Shown: positions 45,172 to 49,419 of the stretch, piece by piece | Layout of the letters: every line of letters begins with the position of its first letter | Position numbering within the stretch: position 1 is the stretch's first letter | From: Planctomycetales bacterium | GTDB lineage: Bacteria > Planctomycetota > Planctomycetia > Pirellulales > Lacipirellulaceae | DNA: 49,419 nt | NCBI GenBank assembly: GCA_020427155.1 | Contig: JAGQOW010000022.1 | Location: 1 to 49,419 of the forward strand | Reading direction: 5' to 3' | Translations under genes and position numbers: made by a program | Notes under the pieces: model-generated | What the model was told of the DNA's origin: nothing | What the model saw: only the letters and a program-made list of their open reading frames with translations | The model's database searches: none

Positions 45172-48100
45172 ATGCCTGCCTCAGATATCATCATCAAAGG
45201 TGCTCGCGAGCACAATCTCTCGGACGTAGATCTTGTGCTGCCGCGGAACAAGCTGATTTGCTTGACGGGCGTCTCGGGAAGCGGCAAGAGTTCGCTGGCG
45301 TTCGATACGCTATATGCCGAGGGCCAGCGGCGGTATGTCGAGAGCCTGTCGACCTTTGCCCGCCAGTTTTTGGGCCAAATGCCCAAGCCCGATGTGGACC
45401 ATATCAGCGGCCTGAGTCCCTCGATCTCGATTGCGCAGAAATCGGCCGGCAACAATCCGCGTTCGACCGTGGGGACGATTACTGAGATCTACGATTTTTT
45501 GCGCGTGTTGTATGCCCGGGTAGGGCAAGGGCACTGTCCGCAGTGCGATCGGGTGATTACCGCTCAGACGCGCGAGCAGATTATCGCACGCATTATGGGG
45601 CAACCGGAGAAGACGAGGTTTGCGGTCCTGGCGCCGGTCGTGCGGCAGCAGAAAGGCGAATTCCGCGATCTTTGTGTTGACTTGCAAAAGCAAGGATTTG
45701 TGCGCGCGCGGGTCGATGGCAAAGTGGTTGAATTGTCTGACGACCTGGGGCTCGACCGCCAGATGCGTCACGACATCGAGGTAGTGGTTGATCGGCTGGT
45801 CAACGGGCCGGGCATTCGTAGCCGGTTAGCCGAGGCAGTCGAGCTGGCGTTGAAGCTCGGGGAAGGAACGCTCGTAGTTATTGGGGACGAGTCGGATAGC
45901 AAATTGCAAGCATTGCCTGAAGCAACAGAGGGCAAGCCGAGCCGGAGGAAGAAGGGAGCGAACGTCGGCGACGTCGTGCTGTCGTCGGACTACGCTTGCA
46001 ATCATTGCGGGTTGAGTTTCCTGCCGCCGACGCCGCAATTGTTCAGTTTCAATAGTCCCCAGGGGATGTGCTACGAGTGCGACGGGTTGGGGCAGATGTT
46101 CAGTTTCGATCCGGAGAAACTGGCGACTGCGCCGGACAAATCGTTGGCGCAGGGTTGCCTCGAGTTGTTGGGCAAGTGGAAGGATCTGAGCCGTTGGAAG
46201 CGCCATATCTATAAGGGCGTGGCAGACACAATTGAGCGGAAGCACAAGCTGGAGAGCGGTCGGTTAACCGAAACGCCCTGGCAAGACTTGAGCGAGGAAG
46301 AGCGTCATCTGTGGCTGTGGGGTACGGGCGACGAGCATATCACGTTTACCTGGCGGGGCGGAAAACACTCGCAGAAGTACGGCGGGGTGTTTGATGGGAT
46401 TGTTCCTGAGTTGCTCGAGAAATACCGTGCAGCGAAAAGCAAGGCGCTAATCGCCAAGCTCGAAAAGTTTATGAACGTAATCCATTGCCCCGACTGCGAT
46501 GGCAAGCGGCTGAATCCGCAGGCATGTGCCGTGACGCTCACTTCGTCGCATCCCGACTTTGCTGAGCGGCCGCAGCGCACTTTGCCGGAAGTCTGCGCGT
46601 TGCCGATCGACGAAGCGGAGAAGTACTTTGCCGGTTTGGAGCTGGACGCGACTGGCCAGCGGATTGCGGCGGAGGTATTGAAGGAGATTCGCGGGCGACT
46701 GGGTTTTTTGAGCAACGTAGGGCTCGATTACTTGTCGCTCGACCGCACGGCGCCGACGCTCTCGGGCGGCGAGACGCAGCGGATTCGCTTGGCCGGGCAG
46801 ATTGGCTGTGGATTGGTCGGCGTGCTGTACATACTCGACGAGCCTTCGATCGGTTTGCATCCGCGCGACAACGACCGCTTGTTGGCAACGCTCGAACGAC
46901 TGCGCGATCAGGGCAATACGGTGGTCGTGGTCGAGCATGATGAAGATACGATGCGGGCGGCCGATGAGATCATCGATTTTGGCCCGGGCCCGGGCGTGCG
47001 TGGCGGCCAGGTGGTCGCCCACGGCAGCGTTGGCGAGCTTGCCAAAGCGGATAGGAGCGTGACGGGAGCTTACCTGTCGGGCAAGCGGAAGATCGCGGTG
47101 CCGAAGCAGAGAAGAATTGCTGATGTGGGATGTTTGACTGATGATGTGAAGGAGGGAGATTCGAAAACTGATAGTACATCTACGATCAAACATCTTCCAT
47201 CAGACGTTCCCACGCTGCGCGTGCTTGGTGCTCGGCACAACAATCTGAAGAATGTCGACTTTGAGATCCCGCTGGGGAAGTTTGTTTGTCTGACAGGTGC
47301 GAGTGGTAGCGGCAAGAGTTCGTTGTTTTCGGATATCTTGGTCGAGGCATTGCGGCGCGATTTGAACGGCGGCAAAGGAACGCCGGGCGATCACGATCGG
47401 ATCGAAGGGCTGGAACATCTGGACAAGATGATCGCGATCGACCAGTCGCCGATCGGGCGCACGCCGCGGTCGAATCCGGCGACGTACATCAAGGTGTTCG
47501 ACGATATTCGGAATCTCTACGCGCAGCTGCCCGAGTCGAAACGGCGGGGCTACAAGCCGGGGCGGTTTAGTTTCAATGTGGCGGGCGGCCGCTGCGAGGC
47601 GTGTAGCGGCAACGGGTCGAACAGGCTGGAGATGGACTTCCTGGCCGACGTGTGGATCACTTGCAACGTATGTGGCGGACACCGGTTCAATCACGAGTCG
47701 CTGCAAGTCGAGTACAAGGGTAAGTCGATTGCCGACGTGCTCGAGATGGATATTCAGCAGGCGCTCGAGCACTTTGAGAACATTCCGAAGATTAGCGAAA
47801 AACTGCGCACGCTACACGCAGTAGGTTTGGACTATATGAAGCTGGGCCAACCGTCGCCCACGCTCTCGGGGGGCGAAGCGCAACGGATCAAGCTGGCGCG
47901 CGAGTTGGTGAAGAAGTCAACCGGCAAGACGCTGTACATGCTCGACGAACCGACGACCGGGCTGCACTTTGCCGACATCGAGCTTTTGCTCGAGGTGCTG
48001 CACGGATTTGTCGAAGCGGGCAATACGGTGCTGGTGGTCGAGCACAATCTCGATGTGATCAAGACGGCCGATTGGATTATCGATATCGGCCCCGACGGTG

Positions 48101-49419
48101 GGAAGTTCGGCGGGCAGATCGTGGCGACGGGGACGCCGGAGGGGATTGTGGCCAGGGAGGCTGTGTCCAACGGGAAAGCGGAAGGGGCAAGCGGGAAGCG
48201 GGAGGAGTTAGTTTCTCATACGGCGATTGCGCTGGCGCCGCATTTGAATGGAGAGTATGCAGCCAGGCAGGCGGCTTCGCGGGACAAGGTGCATCTGACT
48301 CGCGAAAAAGTAAAGCAGGCGACGCACATCGTGGTGGAGGGGGCCGAGCAGCACAATTTGCGTAGCGTGGGGGTGAAGATCCCGCGCGATGAGTTCACGG
48401 TGTTCTGCGGCCCCAGCGGCAGCGGCAAGAGCTCGCTGGCGATGGATACGATCTACGCCGAGGGGCAGCGGCGATACGTCGAGAGTTTGAGTTCCTACGC
48501 CCGTCAGTTTGTGGGGCAGTTGCAGAAACCGCGAGTCGAGTCGATCGAAGGACTCTCGCCGGCGATTGCGATCGAACAACGCACGACGGGCCATTCGCCG
48601 CGCTCGACCGTGGGGACGGTCACCGAGATCTACGACTACTTCCGTATCTTGATGTCGCGGCTGGGGACAATGCATTGTCCCGAGTGCGATGTGCCGGTGG
48701 GCACGCAATCGGCCGACGAGGTGATCGACGCGGTGCTGAACCAGCCAGAGGGGACAAAGCTGTACTTGATGGCCCCCGTCGATCTCACTACGGGGCAGAG
48801 CTACGAGGACTTGTGGCAGACATTGCGCAGCGCGGGTTATGTGCGAGTGCGCGTGGATGGTCACACGCACGAGTTGGCTGCGATGCCGACGGTCGACCGG
48901 CGTCGGTTGCATGAGATCGAGGTGATCGTCGATCGCGTGACGATTCGCAAAGAGCAGCGCGGTCGATTGGCCGATAGCGTGGAAAACGCGTTGGCGCTGG
49001 GCAAGGGAGTGTTGCACACGGCGGTTGTCGAAGAGGGCGTTGCCGAAACACGTTGGCAGACGAAGGTTCACAGCCAGCATTTGGTTTGCAGCGATTGCGG
49101 GCGAAGCTTCGAGCCGCTTTCGCCGCACCATTTCTCGTTCAACAGCGCGCTCGGCTGGTGCCATGCCTGCGAAGGGTTGGGGACCGAGGTGGGCGCCAAC
49201 CCGGCGCTGTTGATGCGGAGTACCGAACTGACGTTGGCCCAAGGGGCGGTGCTGGCCTGGCCAAACGTCACGCAACCGATGTTTGCCGCGATGCTCGAGG
49301 CGTTGGCCGCTCACACCAAGCTGCCGCTCGATATGCCGTTCGACAAACTTTCGCCTCGCCAGCGGCGGATCGTGCTGTACGGCACGGGAGACGAGTGGGT
49401 GGAGGTAACGGCGAAAGCG
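45172..49419 (+). CDS. uvrA: Double-length excinuclease ABC subunit A, 3' end outside window
   Basis: A DNA-damage sensor ATPase of nucleotide excision repair. The frame is open for 1416 codons and runs off the window end, past the 940 or so residues of a normal UvrA. The first UvrA unit (about 1-1000) has Walker A GVSGSGKSS (33-41), zinc-type CNHC/CYEC and CPDC sets, LSGGETQRIRL, LDEPSIGLH, then a second ATPase with TGASGSGKSS, CEAC/CNVC zinc, LSGGEAQRIKL and LDEPTTGLH. A second unit starts near residue 1053 ([32 protein letters not shown]-like, CPEC and CSDC). Such tandem UvrA proteins are known in chlamydiae. Two linkers carry extra sequence: residues about 653-675 (47129-47194) and 996-1050. 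The ATG at 45172 fits the family start. Confidence 0.93.
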   Translation, partial: MPASDIIIKGAREHNLSDVDLVLPRNKLICLTGVSGSGKSSLAFDTLYAEGQRRYVESLSTFARQFLGQMPKPDVDHISGLSPSISIAQKSAGNNPRSTVGTITEIYDFLRVLYARVGQGHCPQCDRVITAQTREQIIARIMGQPEKTRFAVLAPVVRQQKGEFRDLCVDLQKQGFVRARVDGKVVELSDDLGLDRQMRHDIEVVVDRLVNGPGIRSRLAEAVELALKLGEGTLVVIGDESDSKLQALPEATEGKPSRRKKGANVGDVVLSSDYACNHCGLSFLPPTPQLFSFNSPQGMCYECDGLGQMFSFDPEKLATAPDKSLAQGCLELLGKWKDLSRWKRHIYKGVADTIERKHKLESGRLTETPWQDLSEEERHLWLWGTGDEHITFTWRGGKHSQKYGGVFDGIVPELLEKYRAAKSKALIAKLEKFMNVIHCPDCDGKRLNPQACAVTLTSSHPDFAERPQRTLPEVCALPIDEAEKYFAGLELDATGQRIAAEVLKEIRGRLGFLSNVGLDYLSLDRTAPTLSGGETQRIRLAGQIGCGLVGVLYILDEPSIGLHPRDNDRLLATLERLRDQGNTVVVVEHDEDTMRAADEIIDFGPGPGVRGGQVVAHGSVGELAKADRSVTGAYLSGKRKIAVPKQRRIADVGCLTDDVKEGDSKTDSTSTIKHLPSDVPTLRVLGARHNNLKNVDFEIPLGKFVCLTGASGSGKSSLFSDILVEALRRDLNGGKGTPGDHDRIEGLEHLDKMIAIDQSPIGRTPRSNPATYIKVFDDIRNLYAQLPESKRRGYKPGRFSFNVAGGRCEACSGNGSNRLEMDFLADVWITCNVCGGHRFNHESLQVEYKGKSIADVLEMDIQQALEHFENIPKISEKLRTLHAVGLDYMKLGQPSPTLSGGEAQRIKLARELVKKSTGKTLYMLDEPTTGLHFADIELLLEVLHGFVEAGNTVLVVEHNLDVIKTADWIIDIGPDGGKFGGQIVATGTPEGIVAREAVSNGKAEGASGKREELVSHTAIALAPHLNGEYAARQAASRDKVHLTREKVKQATHIVVEGAEQHNLRSVGVKIPRDEFTVFCGPSGSGKSSLAMDTIYAEGQRRYVESLSSYARQFVGQLQKPRVESIEGLSPAIAIEQRTTGHSPRSTVGTVTEIYDYFRILMSRLGTMHCPECDVPVGTQSADEVIDAVLNQPEGTKLYLMAPVDLTTGQSYEDLWQTLRSAGYVRVRVDGHTHELAAMPTVDRRRLHEIEVIVDRVTIRKEQRGRLADSVENALALGKGVLHTAVVEEGVAETRWQTKVHSQHLVCSDCGRSFEPLSPHHFSFNSALGWCHACEGLGTEVGANPALLMRSTELTLAQGAVLAWPNVTQPMFAAMLEALAAHTKLPLDMPFDKLSPRQRRIVLYGTGDEWVEVTAKA
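47129..47194 (+). repeat. Inverted-repeat element inside uvrA, in frame
   Basis: Arms 47129-47147 and 47176-47194 share the terminal GATGTTTGA and match as inverse copies at 15 of 19 positions. The insert is 66 bp, so the uvrA frame is kept. It falls in the linker between the first and second ATPase domains of the first UvrA unit, where other UvrA proteins have only a few residues. The right arm matches the element at 37073-37091 (inverse strand) at 16 of 19 positions. Confidence 0.6.

Overview
The window looks like chromosomal DNA of a planctomycete, probably of the order Pirellulales. The signs are two proteins with a C-terminal PEP-CTERM sorting signal, two dockerin-type calcium-loop modules, an N-terminal LEPR-xLL-like motif on a secreted M23 peptidase, an LL-diaminopimelate aminotransferase (a lysine route common in the PVC group), a double-length UvrA, and many GTG/TTG start candidates. 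No phage, transposase, CRISPR array or tRNA was seen. Most genes are housekeeping or metabolic, so the unusual content lies mainly in intergenic structure, gene grouping and domain layout.

Layout. 1-4100: tmRNA (minus) with its terminator, a small unknown gene, a CDP-alcohol phosphatidyltransferase, an MFS transporter and a CHAD protein. 4.3-7.3 kb: a large secreted sialidase-like/NHL/dockerin/PEP-CTERM protein. 7.4-9.5 kb (minus): two small membrane proteins and a membrane-anchored Ser/Thr kinase. 9.7-12.4 kb: gyrA, followed by a strongly folded intergenic region. 12.6-16.6 kb: a secreted M23 peptidase with an internal dockerin module and an unknown anchored protein, followed by a 92-bp near-perfect palindrome. 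16.7-18.4 kb: dapL and a small unknown gene, ending in a terminator shared with the end of putA.

18.4-26.2 kb (minus) holds a metabolic block in the order CBS protein, korA, korB, zinc-ribbon CBS protein, putA. PutA makes glutamate from proline. Transamination or deamination would give 2-oxoglutarate, a likely substrate of KorAB, and the flanking CBS proteins could link this to adenylate status (inference). 26.3-30.7 kb: an unknown protein, a secreted esterase-like hydrolase, ribBA behind a good promoter, and a beta-hydroxyacid dehydrogenase. 31.0-33.6 kb: a hybrid histidine kinase and a response regulator with a PilZ-type C-terminus. 33.9-37.7 kb: a small membrane protein, a short PEP-CTERM protein, two tandem terminator-like hairpins, an assimilatory sulfite reductase, a repeat element and pgpA.

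37.7-45.0 kb: a palindrome-rich spacer, a DUF167 protein, a three-gene HlyD/FtsX-type permease/ATPase exporter operon, folD, and a minus-strand operon of an SGNH hydrolase and two RNA-methyltransferase-type proteins. 45.2 kb to the end: the 5' part of a tandemly duplicated uvrA. One of its linkers carries an in-frame copy of an inverted-repeat element that also lies between sir and pgpA. All product names come from motif reading only; no database search was run.
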